From assembly GCF_900116405.1 (NCBI RefSeq), contig NZ_FPAQ01000006.1, positions 58,283 through 122,282 of the forward strand: DNA of 64,000 nucleotides. Reading direction: 5' to 3'. Made by a program: the position numbers and the translations under genes. Origin of the DNA: Halomonas saccharevitans. Its GTDB lineage: Bacteria > Pseudomonadota > Gammaproteobacteria > Pseudomonadales > Halomonadaceae. Positions 57,500-64,000 of this stretch are shown here, piece after piece; the first letter of the stretch is position 1; each line of letters opens with the position of its first letter. The notes beneath the pieces are model-generated. The model was given only the letters and a program-made list of their open reading frames with translations. It did not search any database and was not told the origin of the DNA.

Positions 57500-58327
57500 G
57501 TGAGCGAAGGCAAGCGCAGGACGGCGGGACGTCCCGCCGGTTCAGGCAAGAGCACCAGCGGCCACAGCCAGTCGTTGGTGCGCGGGCTCAACCTGCTCGA
57601 GCGCCTGGCGGCAAGCCCCGGCGGCCTGGCCCTGTCGGAGCTGGCCGAGGAGGCGGATTTCGCCCCCTCCACCACCCACCGGCTGCTGCAGGCGCTGCAG
57701 AGCCAGGGATTCGTCACCCAGGACAGCGAGCTCGGCGTCTGGAAGATCGACGTCAAGACCTTCCGCATCGGCAACAGCTTCCTCGAGGCCCGCGACTTCC
57801 TCGGCACCAGCCGCCCCTTCCTGCGCCGCCTCACGGCGCTGACCGGCGAGACCGCCAACCTCGGCGTGCGCGACGACGGCACGGCGGTGTTCCTGGCCCA
57901 GAGCGAATCGCCACAGATGATGCGCATGATCACCCGGCTCGGCTCACGGGCGCCGCTGCACGCCTCCGGCGTGGGCAAGGCCCTGATGGCCTGGCTGCCC
58001 GAGGACGAGCTCGAGCGCATCCTCGACGAGCGGGGCCTGGCGCGGGTCACCGAGAACACCCTGCACACGCCCGAATCGCTGCGCGAGGGCATGGCCGAGA
58101 TTCGTCGCCAGGGCTTTGCCTGCGACCGCGAGGAGCACGCCATCGGCCTGCACTGCGTGGCCGCCTGCATCCACGACGAGCACGGCATCCCGCTGGCCGC
58201 CATCTCCGTCTCCGGGCCGGTGGCGCGGATTCCCGAGGTGCGGCTGCTCGAACTCGGCCAGCTGGTTCGCGAGACCGCTGCCGAGATCACCGCGCGCCTG
58301 GGCGGCCGGGTACCGGAAGCCTGGTAG
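57500..58327 (+). CDS. iclR: IclR family transcriptional repressor, close to E. coli IclR
   Basis: This 275-residue regulator has a GTG start after AGGAG. The winged helix is SLVRGLNLLERLAASPGGLALSELAEEADFAPSTTHRLLQALQSQGFV. The effector domain includes MRMITRLGSRAPLHASGVGKALMAWLP and EEHAIGLHCVAACIHDEHGIPLAAISVSGPVARI, which align block by block with E. coli IclR from memory. E. coli IclR represses the glyoxylate bypass genes and responds to pyruvate and glyoxylate. The two IclR-like boxes in this window (glcB, iclR) support the same role. An alternative is regulation of the adjacent purine genes. Confidence 0.88.
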   Translation: MSEGKRRTAGRPAGSGKSTSGHSQSLVRGLNLLERLAASPGGLALSELAEEADFAPSTTHRLLQALQSQGFVTQDSELGVWKIDVKTFRIGNSFLEARDFLGTSRPFLRRLTALTGETANLGVRDDGTAVFLAQSESPQMMRMITRLGSRAPLHASGVGKALMAWLPEDELERILDERGLARVTENTLHTPESLREGMAEIRRQGFACDREEHAIGLHCVAACIHDEHGIPLAAISVSGPVARIPEVRLLELGQLVRETAAEITARLGGRVPEAW

Positions 58328-58353
58328 CCGCCTCGCGCCTCGCGCCTCGATAC

Positions 58354-58377
58354 CACGCCCGGCCTCGGCCGGGCGTG
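58354..58377. terminator. Bidirectional hairpin between iclR and the PhzF gene
   Basis: An 11-bp palindromic stem CACGCCCGGCC/GGCCGGGCGTG with only 2 nt between arms (about 10 bp and a 4-nt loop in RNA). Convergent genes flank it. Confidence 0.6.
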
Positions 58378-58421
58378 TGCGTTCAGGGGCCTGGAAGAGG
58401 CCGACTCACATCGCGCCAGGC

Positions 58422-59309
58422 TCAGCCACCCGGATAGAGCACGCCCTCACCGACGATCACCGCACGGCCACCGACCTCGATCCTGACCCGGCCCTGATCA
58501 TCGGGCCGGGGGCGAACCAGGATCTCGCTGGGTCGCCCCATGTCCGCCCCCTGATGAATCCGCCAGCGGCGCGCAGTCGAGGCCTGGCGAGCATGGAGAT
58601 GGCCGGCCAGCGCCGCGGCCGCGCTGCCCGTAGCCGGATCCTCATACAGCCCGCCGGGTCCGGCCGTGAACATGCGCGCCGAGATCTCCCCCTCTTGCTC
58701 GACGTACGCATAGACCTGCTCGACCCCGCTCGGCAAGACGTGTTGCGCCCAGGGCGAGTCGGCCGGGGCCGCCCGTGACAGGGCCTCGCGGGACACCAGT
58801 GGCACCAGGTGGTACGGCAGGCCACAGGAGGCCAGCACCGGGTCGGCGATGATCTCCCGGGCCTCGAGACCGAAGAGCGTCGCGGCATCGCTTCTCCCCA
58901 ACGAGCTTGCCGCCAGTTCGGCCGGCGTCGCGGTGGTGAAATACACCAGGTCGTCCTCGAAGCGGACCCTGAGGGCGCCCGCCGGCGCCTCCAGCATCAG
59001 CGGCCGCGCCCGATCGACGCGCTCCCGAGCGGCCAGCCAGTGGGCCGTACCCACCACGGGGTGGCCGGCAAACGGCAGCTCGCGGTGTGGGGTGAAGATG
59101 CGCACGGGAAAGCGCCGATCATCGCGCTGTCGCTCCACGAATATCGTCTCGGAGAGGTTCAGCTCGCGGGCGATGGCCTGCATCGTCGCCGCTTCCAGAC
59201 CCTCCGCGTCGGGAAAGACGGCCAAGGGGTTGCCGGTCAGGGGCGTCGCGGTGAAGACATCCAGCAGGGCGTAGCGCAGCGGCGAGGGTGACATGAGAGA
59301 GCTGTCCAT
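58422..59309 (-). CDS. PhzF family protein (isomerase/epimerase-like)
   Basis: This 295-residue two-domain DapF-like fold protein has LLDVFTATPLTGNPLAVFPDAEGL at the N-terminus, with the conserved catalytic Glu in ELNLSETIFVE, the RIFTPHRELPFAGHPVVGTAHWL motif and the C-terminal EDPATGSAAAALAGHL. PhzF of Pseudomonas isomerises a phenazine precursor, but no phenazine genes are present, so the substrate is unknown. Start codon uncertain: ATG 59309 or ATG 59294. Confidence 0.87.
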   Translation of the reverse strand: MDSSLMSPSPLRYALLDVFTATPLTGNPLAVFPDAEGLEAATMQAIARELNLSETIFVERQRDDRRFPVRIFTPHRELPFAGHPVVGTAHWLAARERVDRARPLMLEAPAGALRVRFEDDLVYFTTATPAELAASSLGRSDAATLFGLEAREIIADPVLASCGLPYHLVPLVSREALSRAAPADSPWAQHVLPSGVEQVYAYVEQEGEISARMFTAGPGGLYEDPATGSAAAALAGHLHARQASTARRWRIHQGADMGRPSEILVRPRPDDQGRVRIEVGGRAVIVGEGVLYPGG

Positions 59310-59475
59310 CAGAGCAAAGTGAAATGTGGGAGATCCTCAGCCTAGACGACCGCTGCATGCGCCGCACCTCCATCACCAGAAGGTAATGAGCACCTCGCCG
59401 ACGCGACGGCCAAGGCTGAAGCCTTGCCCACACGGCGTTACACTAGCGCCCGTTCCCCCTGCCGAGGCCGCCGTG

Positions 59476-60501
59476 ATGTCCCACCTGCTCTCCATCGACT
59501 CCCTGTCCCGCGACGAGATCGATCACCTGATGCGCGTCGCCGCGCGCCTGGAACCCGTCGCCCAGCGGCGCAAGGTCACCCGGGTGCTGGAGGGCGCGGT
59601 GCTCGGCAACCTCTTCTTCGAGGCCAGCACCCGCACCCGCGTCAGCTTCCACACCGCCTTCTCGCGGCTCGGCGGCAGCGTCTGCGACACCACCGGCTTC
59701 ACCTTCTCCTCCATGGCCAAGGGCGAGTCGCTCTACGACACCAGCCGGGTGATGAGCGGCTACTGCGACGCCATCGTGATGCGCCATCCGGAGCAAGGCT
59801 CGGTGGCGGAGTTCGCCGCCGCCACCCACGTGCCGGTGATCAACGCCGGCGACGGCCCCGGCGAGCACCCGAGCCAGGCGCTGCTGGACTTCTACACCAT
59901 CGACAAGGAGTTCACCCAGCAGGGCAAGGCGCTCAAGGATGCCCATGTGCTGATGACCGGCGATCTCAAGTACGGGCGCACCGTGCACTCGCTGATCCGG
60001 CTGCTGGCGCGCTACGCGCCGATGCGCATCACCCTGGTGGCGCCGCCCGGGCTCGAGATGCCCCACCACCTGATCGAGCGCGTCAGCCGCCAGGGGCTCA
60101 CCGTGGAGGTCCGCGAGAGCCTGGCCGGCGACTTCTCCGATGTCGACGTGGTCTACACCACGCGCATCCAGAAGGAGCGCTTCACCGCCGAGATGATGGA
60201 AGGCTTCAATCTCTCCCGCGACTTCACCGTCGACCGCGCCTTCCTCGACAGCCGCTGCAACGCCTCCACCATCGTCATGCATCCGCTGCCCCGGGACAGC
60301 CGGCCCGAGGCCAACGATCTGGACGTCGACCTGAACGGCGACCCGCGCCTGGCGATCTTCCGCCAGACCGACAATGGCATCCCGGTGCGCATGGCGATCT
60401 TTGCCACCCTGCTCCAGGTCGAGGAGCACATCGAGCGCGACCTGCGCGACGTGCCCTGGTTCGTACCCCCGACCGTAGGCGTGGACGACACTCGCCTCTA
60501 G
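59476..60501 (+). CDS. pyrB: Aspartate carbamoyltransferase catalytic subunit
   Basis: This enzyme makes N-carbamoyl-aspartate from carbamoyl phosphate and aspartate in pyrimidine synthesis. It has about 341 residues from ATG 59476 with GAGG upstream; the open frame reaches 59326. The carbamoyl phosphate motif is FFEASTRTRVSFHTAFSRLGGSV, followed by GEHPSQALLDFYTI and the aspartate-domain MHPLPRDSRPE. It is longer than the 311-residue E. coli chain. No pyrI or pyrC is adjacent, and the usual pyrR-pyrB-pyrC order beside ruvX is not kept here. TTACACT near 59,436 is a possible -10. Confidence 0.93.
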   Translation: MSHLLSIDSLSRDEIDHLMRVAARLEPVAQRRKVTRVLEGAVLGNLFFEASTRTRVSFHTAFSRLGGSVCDTTGFTFSSMAKGESLYDTSRVMSGYCDAIVMRHPEQGSVAEFAAATHVPVINAGDGPGEHPSQALLDFYTIDKEFTQQGKALKDAHVLMTGDLKYGRTVHSLIRLLARYAPMRITLVAPPGLEMPHHLIERVSRQGLTVEVRESLAGDFSDVDVVYTTRIQKERFTAEMMEGFNLSRDFTVDRAFLDSRCNASTIVMHPLPRDSRPEANDLDVDLNGDPRLAIFRQTDNGIPVRMAIFATLLQVEEHIERDLRDVPWFVPPTVGVDDTRL

Positions 60502-60541
60502 GCGGGCGCCTCTCCGCACCCTTTTCCCCGCCCACAACGAC

Positions 60542-60569
60542 CGACGCCCGGGCCATGGCCCGGGCGTCG
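60542..60569. terminator. Perfect palindromic hairpin between pyrB and ruvX
   Basis: CGACGCCCGGGCC and its complement flank AT (13-bp arms; in RNA about 12 bp and a 4-nt loop). It separates convergent genes. Confidence 0.7.
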
Positions 60570-60594
60570 TGGTCTCGGCAGAGCGCGAGGGCGC

Positions 60595-61038
60595 TCAGCG
60601 CGGCGGCAGCCCCTCGGCGCGGGCGAACCAGCCCTCGAGGATCAGCACCGCGGCGATGCCGTCGACGCTCTCCTTCCGATAGTTGCCACCGTGGCCGACC
60701 TCTCGGGCGATCGCCTTGGCCTCGCGGGTGGAGCCGCGCTCGTCGACCATCTCGCAGGGAGTGCCGAAGCGGCCGTAGAGGCGCTTGCCGAACTTGCGCG
60801 CCCGGGTGCTCATGACCGACTCGCTGTCGTCCATGTTGAGCGGCAGCCCCACCACGAAGAGGTCCGGGCGCCACTCGTCTACCAGCCGGGCCACCTCGGC
60901 CCAGTCGGGGATGCCGTCCCGGGCCGGCAGCGGGGGAAGCTCCCGGGCGCTGCCGAGCAACTCGTTGCCCACCGCCACGCCGATGCGCCGGGTGCCGAAA
61001 TCGAAGGCCAGGATCAGGCGCGCGCCGGCCTCGGCCAT
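60595..61038 (-). CDS. ruvX: RuvX/YqgF, Holliday-junction-resolvase-fold RNase (rRNA processing)
   Basis: This 147-residue RNase H-fold protein has LAFDFGTRRIGVAVGN, a central VVGLPLNMDDSES with R-x4-GKRL and the acidic VDERGSTREAKAIA and ESVDGIAAVLILEGW. In E. coli it processes the 5' end of 16S rRNA. The ATG overlaps the algH stop (TGATG). The order gshB-tonB-algH-ruvX is the usual one in Pseudomonas. Confidence 0.94.
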   Translation of the reverse strand: MAEAGARLILAFDFGTRRIGVAVGNELLGSARELPPLPARDGIPDWAEVARLVDEWRPDLFVVGLPLNMDDSESVMSTRARKFGKRLYGRFGTPCEMVDERGSTREAKAIAREVGHGGNYRKESVDGIAAVLILEGWFARAEGLPPR

Positions 61039-61610
61039 CAGGAGTGCCCCGCCTCGCGGGTCATCAGGTTCAGGTCAATGCCGAGGATGCCAGCGGCGGC
61101 GCCCAGGCGCTGCTCCGGCGGCACCGAGAAGAGGATCTCGGCCTGGCCCTCGACGGTCAGCCAGGCGTTCTCCTTGAGCTCGTTCTCGAGCTGGCCCGCC
61201 TCCCAGCCGGCGCAGCCCAGGCAGACCAGGAACTGCTCGGGGCCACGGCCGTCGGCCAGCGCCTGGAGGATATCCATGGAGGTGGTCAGGGCGATGTCCT
61301 CGGCGACCTGGATGCTGGAGTCCCAGGCGTCGCTGTCGCCGCGATGCAGGATGAAGCCGCGATCCTTGTGGGTCGGGCCGCCATAGTAGACCGGCGCCTG
61401 GCGATGGGGGCTCTCGTCGCCGCCCAGCTCCAGCTGCTCGAACAGGGCGTCGAGGGTCAGCTCCAGGGGCCGATTGACGATCACGCCCATGGTGCCGTTC
61501 TCGTCATGGTCGCAGAGATAGCTGAGGCTGCCGGCGAAATTGGGGTCTTCCAGGTGCGGCATCGCCAGCAGGAAGTGGTGTTTCAAGCCGAAGTGTTGCA
61601 CGGATTGCAT
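61038..61610 (-). CDS. algH: AlgH/YqgE family protein
   Basis: This 190-residue protein starts at ATG 61610 (MQSVQHFGLKHHFLLAMPHLEDPNFAGSLSYLCDHDENGTMGVIVNRPLELTLDALFEQL). YYGGPTHKDRGFILHRG and CLGCAGWEAGQLENELKENAWL are family-typical. Linked to alginate and other regulation in Pseudomonas, but the biochemical role is undefined. The frame remains open for more than 1.5 kb upstream, but that is a compositional shadow of tonB and gshB. Confidence 0.93.
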   Translation of the reverse strand: MQSVQHFGLKHHFLLAMPHLEDPNFAGSLSYLCDHDENGTMGVIVNRPLELTLDALFEQLELGGDESPHRQAPVYYGGPTHKDRGFILHRGDSDAWDSSIQVAEDIALTTSMDILQALADGRGPEQFLVCLGCAGWEAGQLENELKENAWLTVEGQAEILFSVPPEQRLGAAAGILGIDLNLMTREAGHS

Positions 61611-61627
61611 GAGACTCCCCGGCGGAT

Positions 61628-62545
61628 TTATTGCACGCCGTAATGATTGCCTTGGCCGAATCGCCAGACCCGCGTAATGGACAGGCTGTCCAGGTGGCCC
61701 ATGCCCCGGTCGAAGGGCCGGTAGGGGGCGGCACCGTGCACCGTGTCCAGGGCCGCCTGGTCGAGTTCGGCATGTCCCGAGGATTGTATCACCTCTGCCT
61801 GGCGAACCTGACCGTCGCGGCCGACGACCACCCGGATACGCAGCTGGCCGGCCAGCTCGCGCGGCGCCGGATGCACGCGGTTGCCGTAGTCCTCGACCCG
61901 GCGGGTCCAGTCGTCGATGTAGCGCGCCTCGGCGGCCTGCTGGGCGGCCGGACGCCCCTCGCCCGGCTGCTCGCCGGCGTACTCCGGCGAGAGGCCCTGG
62001 TCGCGGATGCTGGCGGTGGCCTGGGCGAGCAGGTCGCGCCCCGAGGCCGAGGGGGCCGCGGCGGCGGGCCGCGCCGAGCGCTCGGCGGACTGGGGGGCGC
62101 TCTCGCGCGGTTCGGGGGTCGATGGCGCCTCGCGGAAGGCCTCGGCGGCCGGCGTCTCGCTGGCGCGCTCGGGCTCGGGGGCCTCGGCCTGCTGGGGCGC
62201 GGCCGGCGTGGCCGGGTCCACCTCGGGCTCGGCGGCCTGCCGTTCGGGCAGCGCCTCCATCGGGGCGGCGCGCGCCTCGGCCGGCGCCTGCGCCTGGGGC
62301 GTGCCGGCAGCGCGCTGATCGGCCTCGGCGATGGCCTCGGCCTCCACCGCGGCCTGGGCCGGGCGACTCACCAGCACCACGTCGACGCTGGTCCGCTCCA
62401 CGGGCGGTGCCGGGGCGAACTGGCGGCTCGCCACCACCCCGATCACCACCAGATGCAGCAGCAGCGCCAGCGACCAGGCCAGCCAGTGCCGGTGCGGACG
62501 GGTCACCGGCGCGTACTGGATCGGATCGCTGAGGATGCTGGACAT
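61628..62545 (-). CDS. tonB: TonB protein
   Basis: This 305-residue inner-membrane energy transducer has a single N-terminal helix (WLAWSLALLLHLVVIGVVA), a periplasmic P/A/E-rich spacer (residues about 75-200) and a C-terminal TonB domain (RYIDDWTRRVEDYGNRVHPAPRELAGQLRIRVVVGRDGQVRQAEVIQSSGHAELDQAALDTVHGAAPYRPF). It powers TonB-dependent outer-membrane receptors. No exbBD adjacent. Confidence 0.93.
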   Translation of the reverse strand: MSSILSDPIQYAPVTRPHRHWLAWSLALLLHLVVIGVVASRQFAPAPPVERTSVDVVLVSRPAQAAVEAEAIAEADQRAAGTPQAQAPAEARAAPMEALPERQAAEPEVDPATPAAPQQAEAPEPERASETPAAEAFREAPSTPEPRESAPQSAERSARPAAAAPSASGRDLLAQATASIRDQGLSPEYAGEQPGEGRPAAQQAAEARYIDDWTRRVEDYGNRVHPAPRELAGQLRIRVVVGRDGQVRQAEVIQSSGHAELDQAALDTVHGAAPYRPFDRGMGHLDSLSITRVWRFGQGNHYGVQ

Positions 62546-62563
62546 GGTCGCCGGCCCTCCGGG

Positions 62564-63529
62564 TCAGCCCCGCTCGTCGAGGCGCCGCTCGATGGCATCC
62601 ATCAGCAGGCCGGCGATGTCGGTGCCGCGCTGGTCGTCGATCTCGCGCACGCAGGTGGGGCTCGTGACGTTGATCTCGGTGATGTAGTCGCCGATCACGT
62701 CGAGGCCGACGAACATCAGGTCCTTCTCGCGGATCACCGGCTGCACCTGCTCGATCAGCCAGTGGTCGCGGGCGGTGAGCTCGCGGCTGACCCCGGTGCC
62801 GCCGGCGGCCAGGTTGCCACGGGTCTCGCCGGCCATCGGCACCCGGGCGAGGCCGTAGGGCACCGGCTCGCCGTCCACCAGCAGGATGCGGGTGTCGCCG
62901 TCCTTGATCTCGGGGATGTAGCGCTGGGCCATGATCTGGCGCCGGCCGCGCTCGCTCAGCATCTCGATGATGGCGCCAATATTGCGGCCGTCGGGGCGCA
63001 CGTGGAAGATCCCGCTGCCGCCCATGCCGTCCAGCGGCTTGAAAATCACGTCGCCGTGCTCGGCATGGAAGGCGCGCAGCACGGCCTCGTCGCAGGAGAC
63101 CACGGTCGGCGTGCAGCACTGGGGGAACTGCTGGGCGAAAAGCTTCTCGTTGCACTCCAGCAGCGCCTGGGTGGGGTTGACCACCAGCACGCCCTCGCGC
63201 TCGGCGAAGCCCAGCAGGTAGACGGCGTTGAGGAAGTGGCCGTCGACCGGCGGATCCTTGCGCATCAGGATGACGTCGAGCTCGGCCAGGGGCCCCGCCT
63301 CGGGCTCACCGAGGTCGAACCAGTGCGCGGGATCACGGTGCACCCGGAGGCCGCGCATCCGACCGAAGGCGCGCCCCTCGCGCAGGAAGAGATCCTCCTG
63401 CTCGAGGTAGGAAAGCGAGGCACCGCGATCCTGGGCGGCCCACAGCATGGCCAGGCTGGTGTCCTTCTTGTAGGAGAGGTCGGCGATGGGGTCCATCACC
63501 ACGCCGATCTTCAGCGCGCGTTCGCTCAT
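62564..63529 (-). CDS. gshB: Glutathione synthetase
   Basis: This 321-residue ATP-grasp enzyme joins gamma-glutamylcysteine and glycine. The N-terminal KIGVVMDPIADLSYKKDTSLAMLWAAQDRG, DVILMRKDPPVDGHFLNAVYLL, ATP-grasp VIFKPLDGMGGSGIFHV and the C-terminal GLDVIGDYITEINVTSPTCVREID are clear. First gene of the leftward gshB-tonB-algH-ruvX run. Confidence 0.97.
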   Translation of the reverse strand: MSERALKIGVVMDPIADLSYKKDTSLAMLWAAQDRGASLSYLEQEDLFLREGRAFGRMRGLRVHRDPAHWFDLGEPEAGPLAELDVILMRKDPPVDGHFLNAVYLLGFAEREGVLVVNPTQALLECNEKLFAQQFPQCCTPTVVSCDEAVLRAFHAEHGDVIFKPLDGMGGSGIFHVRPDGRNIGAIIEMLSERGRRQIMAQRYIPEIKDGDTRILLVDGEPVPYGLARVPMAGETRGNLAAGGTGVSRELTARDHWLIEQVQPVIREKDLMFVGLDVIGDYITEINVTSPTCVREIDDQRGTDIAGLLMDAIERRLDERG

Positions 63530-64000
63530 GGCGTCGTGTTTCCAGTCGGGGTTTGAATGCGCTCAGTATGCCGCAGCGGTATCGCGTCCACCAAGCAGAC
63601 GGTCGGGTGTTGGGACTCGAGGCTAATCCGGCGACGGCGCGAGGCCAGAGGCGCCGGGAGCGAAGCAAAGAGGGGGTCCTGGTATGGATTGACCTGTCAA
63701 GGGCTCGGTTGTCTCTTCAGTGCATGCGGTTGTCCTCAATGCCTACGGGTCAGGAAGCGAGGGGCTATCAGCGACGGTGGATCTCTCTGGTATTCGTGGG
63801 TTGGGTACCGACCTGTCATCACTTCGTCGCGGAGCTACCCTGCTCTACGCTCGAGGGTCACCCTGCCCCGGAGGGCGGGAGCCTCATAGGACCGCCAGGG
63901 GTTCTCCTACCGGCCCGACGCTCCCTGACCCGCAGGCACTGGGACACTGCCGTCATGTCGTGGCCCGGCTGCCGTGTGGCTTGCCCATTGCCTCGCAGGC
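63530..64000. other. Right-edge segment without a recognisable gene; lower G+C
   Basis: The first 130 bases are an ordinary upstream region of gshB. From about 63,670 the composition changes (57-62% G+C by hand count for 63,721-63,840, against about two-thirds or more in neighbours). Open frames up to about 110 codons exist on both strands, but none resembles a protein I know or carries a clear ribosome site. The palindrome TTGACCTGTCAA lies at 63,689-63,700. It may be the end of a mobile element or a noncoding RNA region cut by the window, but I cannot name it. Confidence 0.5.

Noticed and set aside
61038..63155. A 705-codon open frame that contains algH and extends upstream through tonB and gshB
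   Set aside because: Only the final 190 codons match a family (AlgH). The rest is R/A/G/P-rich shadow of tonB and gshB in another frame, a known effect of high G+C.
63557..63889. 110-codon plus-strand frame at the right edge
   Set aside because: Cys/Arg/Ser-rich, no similarity to anything I know, and no ribosome site.

Overview
This is a GC-rich (roughly two-thirds G+C), densely packed chromosomal stretch from a gammaproteobacterium, most likely a halophile of the Halomonas/Chromohalobacter group (Halomonadaceae). The best clue is a complete teaABCD locus (22.2-25.8 kb) closely resembling the ectoine/hydroxyectoine TRAP uptake system of Halomonas elongata. Much of the gene order is shared with Pseudomonas and other gammaproteobacteria: hemCDX, lptM-lysA-dapF-yigA-xerC-yigB, engB next to cytochrome c4 and dsbA, comM-ubiK-glnK-amtB, fpr next to a LysR gene, and gshB-tonB-algH-ruvX. 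The window is core genome plus transport cassettes. I see no CRISPR array, prophage, rRNA or tRNA gene.

Layout. 1-13 kb: haem synthesis genes leftward (hemC-hemD-hemX, the last cut by the window edge), then argH and the lysine/cell-wall/recombinase operon rightward, then engB, cytochrome c4, dsbA and an EEP-family hydrolase. 12.7-16 kb: a TRAP transporter of the 2-oxo-acid type in the order QM-P. 16-22 kb: small housekeeping genes (YqaA-like, thiD, a tandem Usp protein, dtd, the ABC-F protein YheS). 22-26 kb: teaABCD. 26-32 kb: FKBP isomerase, PHB-depolymerase-like esterase, SCO1 with a FixH-like partner, an AEC carrier, a candidate small RNA, trmB. 32-35 kb: malate synthase G, with an IclR-type operator inside its promoter, and a lysophospholipase-like gene. 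36-40.5 kb: comM, ubiK and the ammonium module PII-amtB-PII with a sigma-54 promoter. 40.5-48 kb: divergent fpr/finR, hemE, ribA, trhA, GST and a small secreted orphan flanked by short tandem repeats. 48-52 kb: djlA, then xseB-ispA-dxs. 52-58 kb: serA, purine catabolism (8-oxoguanine/guanine deaminase plus NCS2 permease), a crotonase-fold protein and an IclR regulator. 58-63.5 kb: PhzF-like protein, pyrB, ruvX, algH, tonB, gshB. The last 330 bases have lower G+C and no recognisable gene.

How the parts fit. The most interesting signals are regulatory. (1) A 116-nt RNA candidate at 29,983-30,098 has a promoter, two stem-loops, a pyrimidine-rich linker and a strong intrinsic terminator. It lies next to a partial Fur-box-like sequence, so it looks like an Hfq-type, possibly iron-regulated, sRNA. 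(2) The IclR protein at 57.5 kb resembles E. coli IclR, and matches to the IclR consensus box lie both inside the glcB promoter and upstream of iclR, which predicts a glyoxylate regulon with autoregulation. (3) glnK-amtB has a good -24/-12 promoter with an upstream inverted repeat. (4) fpr has a near-consensus sigma-70 promoter facing the LysR gene. All regulatory calls come from reading the sequence and remain predictions.
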